From positions 1,364,001 to 1,428,000 of the forward strand of contig VCCP01000003.1 of assembly GCA_005765155.1 (NCBI GenBank): a stretch of DNA of 64,000 nucleotides. Direction: 5' to 3'. The notes below the pieces were generated by a model. That model was not told the DNA's origin and searched no databases. It was given only the letters and a program-made list of their open reading frames with translations. Source of the DNA: Zelopaecilomyces penicillatus. Taxonomy: Eukaryota > Ascomycota > Sordariomycetes > Hypocreales > Pseudodiploosporaceae. The position numbers and the translations under genes were made by a program. Positions within the stretch are counted from its first letter, which is position 1. The number at the start of each line of letters is the position of its first letter. Below are positions 34,187 to 44,908 of this stretch, in pieces.

Positions 34187-36456
34187 TTACTCGGTATCGA
34201 AGAATGTCCTATTCCCGCCATGCAACGGGGCTGTTGAAGGGCCTGCGTCTTGCATATCAACGTCCTGAGTGGACACATCCTGGGTAGACGTGACTATGGA
34301 TGATTCGCTGGTTCGAAACTCCAAGCCCATAGCGCTCGAGGGCCGGTTAGGATCATCTTCTAGAACACGCTGTTGAAGCGAGAGTGGGCGGTCAGAGAGC
34401 AATTCTTCTGGTGGAGAAAATGACCAGACCTGCAAATACGTTAGTAAATTGGCAATTACAACGAGAGTGTGAGAGCAGTGACTGACTTCCATAACTGTTC
34501 GACCTTGCCTCAGTGCCAAGGCAACACATTTCTCTTCTTCAAAAGCAACTCGCCAAACTGCCTCTCCCTGAGCAATCAGCTCCCGCACAAGATGACCGGT
34601 CTTGAGGTCCCATATTTTAACACGCCCATCGCTACCCCCACTGACAACTCGAGTATCGTCAAACTGTAGACTAGTGACGCTGTTGTCGTGAGCAGCAAGC
34701 CTGTGGATCGGACACATTTTTTCCAGGGACCAAACTCTGACAGAACCATCAGAGCCTCCAGTCACGAGAGTATCCCCTCGCATTTGAAGCTGCCCAACAA
34801 GAGATGTGTGCCCCTGGAGAATAGCAAGACATTCACTGTGAAATGGTCAGATAAAACTCCACAAGTGGCCTGAATAGCCGGGTCACGGTTTTGAAATGCC
34901 TTACCCAGTCATAGGATCCCAAACTCGGACATTGGTGTCCAAACTGCCTGTAACGACCCTCTTGCCATCAAAAGCGATGGCATAGATTTGGCTAAAATGT
35001 CCTTGCAAAGTCTGCAAACACCGACCCTCTGATATACTCCAGACCCGAGCAAAAGTATCGTAGCTTCCAGAGACAACGATATCGCCTTTAATTTCGAGGC
35101 AACGAACACTCGACTGATGACCTACTAAAACATTTCTGCACAGACCGGTGCGAATGTCCCAGATTCGAAGTGTGGTATCTCGTGATCCAGAAATGGCTGT
35201 ATTCGCATCGGCCATTTTAAGACATCGGACAGTCGATGTGTGGCCTCGCAGGGTGTGAAGACAAGCACTATAGATCCAGTTAGTCAATGGCTCCAACTTT
35301 TACTACCAACCTGAGAAGCAAAGGGGTGGAAACCTACCCCGTCTTTAGGTCCCATACACGCACGTCACGATCACAGCCACCGCTGACCATAGTGTCTCCC
35401 CAGGGAACCATTGCCCAAACTCCCATCACATGCCCCTGCAACGTCCGCTGGGAATCACCTTGAGTATCGAACACATGGATCTTGGCATTGTCAAGTGCGA
35501 CGATGATGTACTTTGGCGTGAGATGCAGGCTTGTAACAACGCCCCCTTCTTGCGTAATGTTTCTCGAAATACTTGTTCCTCCAGATCTCCATGCTGCTTC
35601 TACCAAATATCGTTGCTTGAAGTGTGATTTATACGATCGCAGCTTCGGCCGTCGGATGCTATCAACACTCCTTGCACCTGCAGTGTGGGCTGATAAAGGG
35701 AAGGCTCCGGGAAAGCTACTGGCCATTTCAGTGTCTATATTCGCCATGGCGAAGGTTGGCGATTTTGTCGTGAGGATTGGTGTTGTTGGTGAAGTCTCGG
35801 TTGGTTTCTGTTTGTAATTATGTTTGACACAGAGGTTCTTCCACGTCATGTCATCGCTCAGAAGATCATGCCATCGTTTTGATACTTGTGAAGCGCGTGC
35901 CAAAACCTTGGGATCATCGATAAATGAGAGAATCTAGTCAACTAACGTTAGATAAAGTGGTCATATCTCACTTGTATAGATCAGACGCGCTTACCCTTAA
36001 ACACAGCTCATCTGGAAGACTGGTAAATGGATCTTTCTTGAGAAGTGGGCTCACAAACTGGTGAACGAAGCTGAGTTGTTGGCTGGTGCACAGGTTAAGC
36101 AAGTCAGCCAGGACCCTCGTGCGCTGGGGTCCGGAGCAATTCTTGAAGTGCTGCCGGACCTTGGCCAGGAAGAAGTCCTCGTCATCGGCGGCGTCACTCC
36201 AGTCCGGCTGGCAATGTGCAGGGCCAGGTGAAGCTGCCGGAGTAGGCGGAGGCGGAGGGGAACCAGTGAGCTGTTGGTCGAAGTCGGCAGCCGGCGTCGG
36301 CATACTAGGCGTGGGTGGACCTCTCATCTGCCGTTGCTGCGGGACTTTTTCGATTCGCTGATTCAACAAAGAGTTTGCCGTATTGAGGGTTAACTCGTCA
36401 TTAAGCAGGCTTCCTCTCCTTTCGGAGAAGCTCACCGGCCTATTGTAGCCAGCCAT
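34187..36456 (-). CDS. F-box/WD40 protein, Cdc4/FBXW7-type SCF substrate receptor
   Basis: Five exons (36456-35995, 35933-35338, 35267-34905, 34835-34487, 34429-34187) give 670 aa. The start is the ATG at 36456 (MAGYNRPVSFSERRGS); a frame seven residues longer begins with TTG and is not used. After a Pro-rich region come an F-box (KKDPFTSLPDELCLR into ILSFIDDPKVLARAS, split by intron 1) and a chain of eight WD40 blades, each ending in VWD, IWD or a variant. Eight blades are characteristic of Cdc4/FBXW7, which recruit phosphodegron substrates to the SCF ubiquitin ligase. The C-terminal tail is Ser/Thr/Asp-rich. The precise orthologue among fungal F-box/WD40 proteins (Cdc4, Fwd1, Met30 types) needs a tree. 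Confidence 0.88.
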
Positions 36457-36899
36457 GATGCAAGTAGTTGCCGCCAAGTCTTATGGTGTCGAGATGTTAG
36501 GAGAGAAGATATCGACGGAGAGTCCGAAAGCGACAGCGAGTTGAATTTGAAGACAAAGTTTAAATCGATCAAGCTCCGACCAGATCAAAGCGAAGGCAAT
36601 CGCGACCTAGCCTGGCCTATAGCCAAAGGTCAGTTTAGAATCCCAACGTGAAGTCAAAGTGAGCGAACCATGTGCGGCAACGGGCACATGCAAGCCTGAG
36701 ACTGCTCGGCAGTCTTCTCCTATGCTATTGTTGTGTATCACGAGCGAGATGCCGGGAAAGACATGCAGCAGGACAATAGGACTGCATAGACGGGATATTC
36801 TAAGATGTGGGCGCTAAAAGAGACAACGTACCTGTAGTTCCAAAGGCCATCGGCCAACCACCAACACAACTTCAGGAGAACCGGGCCGGGGCTCAACTG

Positions 36900-37330
36900 A
36901 GGAATAGCGGGTGGCAGGGTGAGTGAGCGAGAGGTGGAAAAAAGCAAAAAGAGAGGATCAAAGAGTGAAAGACGGAGATGCCAGGGAGCGTCCCGAAATG
37001 GCGTTCCTGAAGGGTTCTTTGGTGGTTTGAAATGGCGGTGGTGGAGCGGCGATTGGCGACGGTGAGATCGAAGGGATGGATGGCGGATGGATGGCGGATG
37101 GATAGGCGGGATTGGTCGGTCGTTCGCTGGGAAGGGGAGCAGTGGCTTGTTTCGGCACTCCAAGGAGGTTCCAGGAGGGTCCGCAAGAGGAAATATCAGG
37201 AAATATCGAGAGGGCGGGCAGGATGGACCAACAACAGGGCGCGACAACCTGCTCTGCTGGCGCCTCGGAGGAGGGTTGAGGAGAAGGCGAGGTCGGGCGG
37301 AGGGCGAGAGGTTTGGATCAGATTTGGGCG
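36900..37330 (-). promoter_or_regulatory. Pyrimidine-rich tract upstream of the F-box gene
   Basis: The plus strand is G/A-rich with GGCGGATGGATGG-like repeats, so the sense strand of the F-box gene is C/T-rich. The tract sits about 450-870 bp before the start codon and resembles fungal promoter tracts. The role is inferred. Confidence 0.35.
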
Positions 37331-38383
37331 AGCCAAGAAAAGGCGATACGGGCCGTCAATCAGTGAGGTGAGCGGGAGTGTCGAAGCGAAGAAGGAGGAG
37401 CCTGCGCCAGCGAGAGGAAGCGGGTGCCACAGGGCGTCTGGCGTCGCAGTAGCGCCTTGCGTACCCGGCTCTTGCTGGGGGGGTGGGCTGTGACGGGCCC
37501 CAACGCCCTGTAAGGGCCTGCGCGGGGCCTACACGGAGACCTGTGGGAGCCAGCTGGGCGGCAGTGGTGTACAAGACTCACTAACAGGCTGTTGAAAGGC
37601 TACTAGCAGTAGCCCCTAACGGGCTCACTAACAGGCCTGTGCGGGAACCAGTGGCAACCAAGAAGCAGTCAGGTCGGTCTTCGGTCAGGTCCTTGGGCCA
37701 CCCAGGGCCTTTTCGTCAGAGCACCCCTTCGTCAGGCGGTAGTGCAGCAACAGCGTGGATAATTTATTAGCCCAGCAGCTGTTGGCGATGCCCTTGCAGC
37801 AGCCAACCTGAAGGCTCAACGTGCAGCTGTGTCGAAGCGCTAGGGGACTGTGGGTAATGGCTTATCAACCAAACGCCAGGAAATGGCTGGATACCTGGTG
37901 GTAGTGCCCAAGGTATGGCAGCTGGAGGATGGGCTGCCAGGCCAAGTGCTTGGAGCGCATAATAGTCAGTCTGGTGATGGGACGATGTTGAGCGCTTGCA
38001 GTGTGCCTGTACAGTAATATTCAGTTGACAAGCCCCCCATCCTATCACATCACCCACTATCTACAGGCTCCCGCTCTCTGACAAAATGCCCTCCTCGTCG
38101 CTCTCTAAACAATACAATACCTCATCATCCATATCATTGCGCACGCACGCACTAAAAACTACACAAAACAAGCAGTCATCGCCAACCCGTTTTCTCCAGC
38201 AAAAAGCCCCTTTGCTCGGACCCGACGGATGATGTGCACGGCGCCGCGCCGAAACGGCACCATTTATTCTTAGCAACACGGCGCTGTTATTGTAGATTTA
38301 ATCGTTCCAGGGGGTCAATCTGCGACGGCCCACGTCACGGCCTGACCTGACGGCCTAAGGAAGGTTTGGCAGATCCCGAGGAA

Positions 38384-38410
38384 GACACACACACACATAC
38401 ACACACACAT
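38384..38410. repeat. CA dinucleotide repeat
   Basis: About twelve CA units interrupted by one TA step. It is a plain microsatellite in a gene-free region. Confidence 0.85.
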
Positions 38411-40283
38411 GCGCGGAATAGATCGGTGTTTGTGCTAAGGTATCAAAACTTCGTCTAGCGGTGGATGGATCGTATCTGTACAAACATGTACGAATAACAT
38501 ACGAGAAGCATGGCGTGTTTAAGAGGTTACCTTCTACTAAGGTAGTATGTTATCAGTTTATGACCTACACATAATCAATTCAGTATGAGGACCAGCAGCG
38601 TTTCTGATAATGGACAAAGATAATGCATTATTAAGAGCCTGCATGACGTGGAGAAAGGCTTGGATGGGTCCCAACGGTTTTTCTTACCCAAATGACAAAG
38701 TGCATGTCAAGGACCCAAAGCAAGGGTCAATTCGCCATTCTCACCAATAACCTATCGCATTTGATATCAATATGCATGTACATCAACGTACTTATACCTA
38801 ATCCTGACACTAGGGTGTCAAGTTGTCCGTCAGCAGCTTCCATACCCTAGCAAGAAAAGAGACTGCAAAACTCACAAGCGAAAGAGGAAGATAGATATCC
38901 GCAAGCCAATATAGTAATGTTCTCTTCGACAGCAAGTATCTGTAGTACTTACTATTCATCCTCATTCATTAGTCTCCAATTCATTGTATTCCAGGGCGTA
39001 TGACCGCCGCTTCTAGCTCCGGTGGTGCAACCCCCCCTCCCCCATCCCAACCATACCAACCCACCCCATGTGACGAACCGTGTCCGAGATACTCGATCCG
39101 TCCCTCCCCTCTGCCTGAACATTTACAGCGCCTAATGAGGTCCCAAGATGGTGTCCTCACTTCAGCTTCTTCCCACGTGCTGGGCCAAAAGCCGTGCAGC
39201 GTCTCCGAGCCGCCCACACTCTCATCCACTCATCACCATCCGTATTCGTTGCCCCCTCACCCGTCACGGAAAGACGCACACCTGACATGCCGCTCCACCA
39301 TCAGTACCCCATGGGGGAGAGCGGTGACAGAGGAACCTTTCCTGGTAATAGTAAATACAACACAAGGTGGATCTAGGTAGCAGGCTATGGTATCTGCGTA
39401 GCATTTAAATCGGAAGGGGTGGGTAGCAACAATCAACGAGCATACAGCCGATCCCACCTTGTAGACACATGAGCCACCACTTATTCATTCTTCCACAATC
39501 TGTGAACCGGCAGAGACCACCTCAACGGCATTTGACTCTGTTTGCGACCTCGACCTCGGCTACCTAGCCCGACGTGTACTTTGTGCGTAAGATACTCGAC
39601 GCCATTGGATCAATGCGCATGCCAGAGTGACCATCCACATGCAGCTGCCCGTTGACCGAGAATTACCTCCGAGGTAGAGCGCGGCATGATGAGGACAACC
39701 AGCCTCACCGACGTTATATATGAAACAGCATCTGCCGCGGAAGTAAATCCACTTACGAAACCCCGACGATTTGTCATGAGATATGGGTATTCTGGGATGT
39801 CAACTCCCCACAAATCAATCAACTCGAGACCTATTTGCATAACTTCAACCGTTGGACGAAAGATAAAAGAAACGCGATTAAGCTATACATTTCAAAACTT
39901 CGCTGATGATCTAAACACATGATGATGATAGCTTTTTACTGTACAAAATACGCTGCATCGTACAGCATGAAACGTCGTTGTGATGGGTAACCCCTTTGCA
40001 GCCTCATCCATCGGCAGCAATTCATGACCCCCATTTAGAAATGACAGTCTTATCAGGTTCAATAGACCAAACTTTCCTCAAGCCATTGCGAATAGTAAAA
40101 ATATCAAGCCATAAACTCCCAAGCCCCGAGTCGTCTATACATCTGGTCGGTCTGTGTGACTCCCCTTGTGCCGTGCAATTCCTGCCATATACTCTTTTAC
40201 AGTCATAGTCGTAAATAAATGATTGGGATAAGAGTCACATCTCGCTTCTAAACATGCAATGAAGTACAGGGTCATTACGTCGT

Positions 40284-41727
40284 CTAATGATGATGGCCGA
40301 ATCGTGTCAGCATCGGTAACAGCATACCGATTGCCGTGGCGACAGTTTCGCGCAATTCAGGCCCTCTCGGTTTTCGCTGACCGGCTGGGATTATCTCAGC
40401 ATAGCCATTGGAGCCCGAGTTCTGGTCAGAGCCAGCGCCGGCACCATCATCTTGCATGGCATGCATGGCGACATACCTGGAATAGATAAGTTAGTTTTCT
40501 TCCATCTAAACACGCTTGGCCAAACCATGAAGGGCTAAGAGAGAATCGAAATCACTCCTGACTCACAAAAACGTTCCCCCTGAAAATAAAAGGAGCATTC
40601 CCGTCCACCACTGCCCCGAGGCTCCATCCATATGGTCACCACCAAGTAGGGTGATCAGGAACCACGTAGTTAATGCGCCAACAGGAGCAGCCAAGCTGAA
40701 AACTATCAGATGGCCTCGGGCTGCACGTTTCGACAGACCCTGTTTCAGGAGAACCGAGGTCAAGCCAAACGCAGCCGGCGCCTTGTGAATCATGATGGCA
40801 ATGAATATAATGAATCCGAGCTTCATATTGGACGAAGTGGCCGATGCACCCATTGCGATTCCGTCGGCCGCAGCATGGATCACCAGTCCTACAGTTGTTG
40901 CTAAGCTGCGCGCGCGTCTCGGTGATGGAGCTAGGGAGCTCAGAAACCCACCAGCCTCTTCGTCTACGGAGGCATTGTCGTGTCCTAGGTTGTCCAGGCT
41001 CATGTGTTGTGTTTGAGGTCCTGACAGAAGACTTTCGCTCGCGTGTCTGGGAAGCCGGTCGATGAGGAACATCAGGATGAACCCGAGGATCATGGAAAAC
41101 CCAATCTCAAAAGAGGGTATCTCGAAGTGTTCGGCATGCGGACCTTCCTTCTCCTTGTGCGCGTCGTGCTCTGGTGTGGGTACAGATGGCTCGGCTGATG
41201 TCGAGGTTGCGACTCGACGCAACATCGCTTTGACATCTTCGTCGTTAACCCGCAAGTTTTCTTCTCGCACCGCGGTGCGGACCACAGGAATCGACTCTTC
41301 AATATCTCGTGGGTCAAGCCCAAACGTCCAAGGAGACCTGCGCACCAAGCTGCGCACCTTGTGAATGTGGGACGTTTCCGCTGGTGTCGCCGCGGCTTCG
41401 ATGCCTTCTGGTATGATGACGATGAGGGATGTGCCGACTAGTACCCCGATTCCGATGCTCGATATTAGCCGTAGCTGTGACTGCGATAATGTCATGGAGA
41501 GCGGCAAAGCTCCTGCAAAGAAGGATCTGGTATATCAATCAGCGCGCCGCCCAAAACTATGCGTCTCTCTCTTGTCGCCATCGTAACGTACGCTGTCGCC
41601 ATGACCACCTAATCCGGAAAACAACGGTTAGTTTACTATATATCAAATACCTAGAGAGATGTAAATAGACATCGGAGGGAAATTAAGAACTCACGCATAG
41701 CACAATCAGGAGGAAGAGCCCACCCAT
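40284..41727 (-). CDS. ZIP-family metal transporter, ZIP9/ATX2-like
   Basis: Four exons (41727-41695, 41608-41592, 41526-40567, 40476-40284) give 400 aa. Exon 2 is only 17 nt and exon 1 only 33 nt; together they code the first helix (MGGLFLLIVLCVVMATA). The ZIP signature residues are present: HAAADGIAMGAS in TM4 and HKAPAAFG in TM5, which build the binuclear metal site. A long hydrophilic loop with several His and Glu lies between TM3 and TM4. The closest group by layout is ZIP9 (SLC39A9) and yeast Atx2, which move Mn or Zn from the Golgi into the cytosol. Localisation and ion are inferred. Confidence 0.88.
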
Positions 41728-42869
41728 CGTGAAGAAAAATAAGTTCCGTCGCGGCCGTGAGCGCAAAATCCAGAATCTCGTGTCAGTTGTGAGGAGGAAG
41801 AAAAAAAAGTTTATGGCCGGTTCATCGGCGCAACGTGAGAGCTCCAGGCCCGATAGGATGTTGTAACCACGAGTACACGGGAGAAGGAGATGATGATGAT
41901 GATCTGTAATCGTTCTTTTTTTGTATTTCTTTTCCTTCTGCTCTCAAGGGCGAGGCTGGTTTTTGGGGGTGGGTTTTGGGCAACGTTGCCATAGTGCACT
42001 CGGTTTGCGATCACGCTAGAATCGATTGGCTTGCGTCCTCCAATTCGCCTGCTGTAATACCCCTGACAGCAAGGTCAAGCCGCCCCACCAGCCAAACACG
42101 ATATGTCCCGTCTTGCCTTACCTTGATAGCCACAAGTGCTTAATATGCGGTTAATAAAAAGGGGGGATATTTGGCTGGTAGCAAACAGTAACACAAAAAG
42201 GTTGGAAAAACCAACAGTCATCTAGAAGCTGCGAGTCAAAGCAGTCATTTCTCATTCGAAAGACGGGACTCTTGTATGGTACGATTGGGGTTGCCGACTG
42301 CCTTATCTAAGGGGATGTATTTATCCCTCCAATGTCTTGACCATATGTGCAAATCGAGGATTCTAGTAAACACGAGGAACTTATATAGCCAAATTTGCCA
42401 GACGATAGCCGCATATTGTCTTGGAATGGCTAGGTCTTTGCAATTTTGACGGCAACCTATGAATGGTTACAGTTGGCCGTAGCTATGCATGTATAGCTTC
42501 GCCAGCACTACAGCAGACGGAGGTATATAACAAAAAATTGCAGACAAGATCAGCAAAATATAGCATTTCTCGAAAACTTGTAGAAATTGATTTCAAAATA
42601 CATTTTATATGTATCATTCCAACAACAAGCAGCGGCGTTCAGGACAGTCCTTCGAAAGCCAGTTCCCTCATTCGTCCTCATTAATAGTGGGGCGCTTATT
42701 GGGAACTACGCACCAAACATTGAGGAGGCTGCCCCACGTTGGCTCCGTCATCCTTTCCCTTCAAAATCTCCAACTCAGAAAGCTGTTGCGCGTCTCCTTC
42801 TGGCGTCTTTTCTACATTGTTTTCTCATCGTTCAGATTCGGTTCCAGCCCCAAGCACGGCACTCTCAAA
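41728..42869. promoter_or_regulatory. Divergent promoter region of ZIP and NFKBIL1-like genes
   Basis: 1.1 kb between divergent start codons. It contains T-rich and A-rich stretches. The frame of the downstream gene stays open back to 42609, but I place the start at 42870. No operator is recognised. Confidence 0.45.
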
Positions 42870-43916
42870 ATGAGCGGCGAGCCTTCTTCCCCCAAGAGGC
42901 GCCACATTCTATCTTCCATAAACCTAGATGACCCACTAACACGGTCAAGACGAAAGCGATCGGTCTCGTTGCTCTCTTCTTCAGCTAGAGACTCCAGATC
43001 TCCGCGGCCCGAGGAGCATGAGAAGGCGACCGGCAGCAGAGAAAAAGAAAGCGGCGATGATATCGACAAGAACACAAAACCAAGGCGCTCGCGTCTAAAG
43101 CTCAAGGGCGAGAAGCAAAGCCACCGCTCTCGCGACGGAGACGACTATGAATCGTCGTCACGACGCGAATCCCACAGGCACCGCCATCATCACCATCGCC
43201 ATCGCAGGAGACACCGGTCACCGACTCCCCCAAACCCCTATGAAGCCCCTCCTCTCGACCCGGATGCCGCCTTCCGAGAATCACTCTTCGATGCCATGGC
43301 AGACGACGAGGGCGCCTCATATTGGGAGGGAGTATACGGTCAACCCGTCCATGTCTACTCCGCCGACAGAGTTGGCGCTTCGGGCGAGTTGGAACGTATG
43401 ACGGACGAGGAGTATACGGCACATGTGCGGCGGAAGATGTGGGAGAAGACTCATGCCGGTCTTCTTGAAGAGCGGGCGCGACGCGACGCTGAACGCAAAC
43501 GGAAGCAGGAGGAGGAGAAACAGAGGCGCAAGCTGGATGATGACATGGAGCGCAGCCTGCGCCGGGGCGACGAGCGCCGAAGGAGGAGACGCTGGGTCGA
43601 ACGCTGGGCGGGCTATATACAAGCCTGGGCCGATTGGGACGGTGACCCTGAAAAGCTGGCCTGGCCAGTGGAGGGAGGCAACCGAAGAGACATTAATGAG
43701 AAGGAAGTACGAGCTTTCTTTATTTCCGGGTTAGATTTGGAGGACATTGGGGAGAGTGCGTTTGCCTCCAAGCTCAAAGAGGAGCGAGTGAGATGGCATC
43801 CGGACAAGATTCAACAAAGGCTGGGAGGCAAGGTCGCAGATCAAGTGATCAAGGATGTGACAGCGATCTTTCAAATTGTGGACAGGCTTTGGATAGAATT
43901 GCGTCCCAAAGCTTGA
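42870..43916 (+). CDS. NFKBIL1-like nuclear protein
   Basis: A single exon of 348 aa, from MSGEPSSPKRRHILSS. An Arg/Ser and His-rich N-terminal third resembles splicing-associated proteins. A long basic-acidic coiled coil spans about residues 185-245. The conserved C-terminus has RWHPDKIQQRLGGKV, the block shared by NFKBIL1 and its fungal relatives, with an HPD triad that resembles J domains. The longer frame from 42609 has no such character and is taken as leader. Human NFKBIL1 is nuclear and linked to mRNA processing; the fungal role is unknown. It converges on the small secreted protein gene. Confidence 0.72.
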   Translation: MSGEPSSPKRRHILSSINLDDPLTRSRRKRSVSLLSSSARDSRSPRPEEHEKATGSREKESGDDIDKNTKPRRSRLKLKGEKQSHRSRDGDDYESSSRRESHRHRHHHHRHRRRHRSPTPPNPYEAPPLDPDAAFRESLFDAMADDEGASYWEGVYGQPVHVYSADRVGASGELERMTDEEYTAHVRRKMWEKTHAGLLEERARRDAERKRKQEEEKQRRKLDDDMERSLRRGDERRRRRRWVERWAGYIQAWADWDGDPEKLAWPVEGGNRRDINEKEVRAFFISGLDLEDIGESAFASKLKEERVRWHPDKIQQRLGGKVADQVIKDVTAIFQIVDRLWIELRPKA

Positions 43917-44359
43917 TTGCAACTCCTCTATGAGCATATCGTGCTATTGCATCGCACATCAGTTGGCGCCATCATGAATGGTAACGCGATAAACTCAACT
44001 AGATAAAATAGATACCCTTCTAACAAACAGTGCGGGTAATCAGTCTTTTTTTCATGTAAAAGTCTGGCGCAAATTCAAGCACGTATCACAGGTAAGTCTT
44101 GGCTCATAATGTGTGAGAACCTAGTGTGTTCAATTCTAGGCACGTCAATCAATGCTATGTGTTGTTTAGACCCATGATCTCATAAACTATCGTCTTTCAA
44201 TACAATGTCTTCTGCCACTTCCAGCCATATTTGGGGCTGCATTAGGGGGGTATTTTTCAGCTTCCGCTCAACTCGTCGTCCTCCACTAGAGCACGCATGC
44301 AGTTCTGTCTTCAAACCAAGTTCTTCAATTTACTTCCACCACCAATGGACCTATTCAAT
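43917..44359. other. Convergent spacer between NFKBIL1-like and secreted protein genes
   Basis: 443 bp with the two 3' ends. Nothing else is seen. Confidence 0.5.
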
Positions 44360-44908
44360 TTACATGTTGGCGAGGATGGCAGCACCACCGAAGAGGGCAC
44401 CCATGGCAACCATGGCAGTAGGGGCAGGAGCAGCATCGTCCTTCTTGGTCTCTGCGGCCTTGGCGGCGGCGCTGGTGGCGCTAGCAAGACTCTCGCTGAG
44501 CTTGGAAATGTCGTTCCTGAGGCTGGAGGCAGCCTCGCCAGTGGCAGTGGCGGCAACGGAGCTGAGGCTGCTCAGCTTGGCGCCAGCAACGCTGGTCAGG
44601 GACGCAATGACGCTGGAGGGGCCACCGCTCTTGAAGATCTCATCAATGGCGCTGTTGACCTTCTCGCCCTTGGACTTGCCCTCATCGACGTTGGACTTGA
44701 CGTCGTCAATGAACGAGGAGACCTTGCCAGTAGCACCATCAATGAAGGTGGAGATGTCTCCGAGAATACCGGGGGCGGGCTCGGGGGCGGGAGCAGCCTA
44801 ATGAGATAGCAACGTTAGACAATTGATCTAGATAAAGAACCACAGAGGGAAAGCTCTTACCGAGACGACGGCGGCAAAGGCAAGGACGGCGACGCTGAGG
44901 AACTTCAT
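44360..44908 (-). CDS. Small secreted Ala/Ser-rich protein, likely GPI-anchored
   Basis: Two exons (44908-44861 and 44797-44360) give 161 aa. The gene is easily missed because its sense frame is broken by the intron. Residues 1-16 form a signal peptide (MKFLSVAVLAFAAVVS) followed by AAPAPEPAPG. The mature part is helical, rich in Ala, Ser, Lys and Asp, and has no cysteine. The last 20 residues are hydrophobic after DDAAPAP, which fits a GPI-attachment signal at the plasma membrane or cell wall. Codons are strongly biased to C in the third position (GCC, CTC, ATC, AAG), as in highly expressed fungal genes. The family is not recognised. Confidence 0.75.

Larger units (their letters stand above)
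36457..40283. other. 3.8 kb gene-poor region between the F-box and ZIP genes
   Basis: Both flanking genes are on the minus strand. The first 900 bases upstream of the F-box gene include a sense-strand pyrimidine-rich tract near 36900-37330. A 13-bp direct repeat CTCACTAACAGGC occurs at 37577 and 37624. A CA repeat lies near 38385. No gene is supported. Confidence 0.5.

Noticed and set aside
36457..36477. Longer start for the F-box protein
   Set aside because: The first codon is TTG; the ATG at 36456 is the proper start.
36738..37247. 169-aa Pro/Ser-rich minus-strand frame
   Set aside because: It is the translated pyrimidine tract upstream of the F-box gene.
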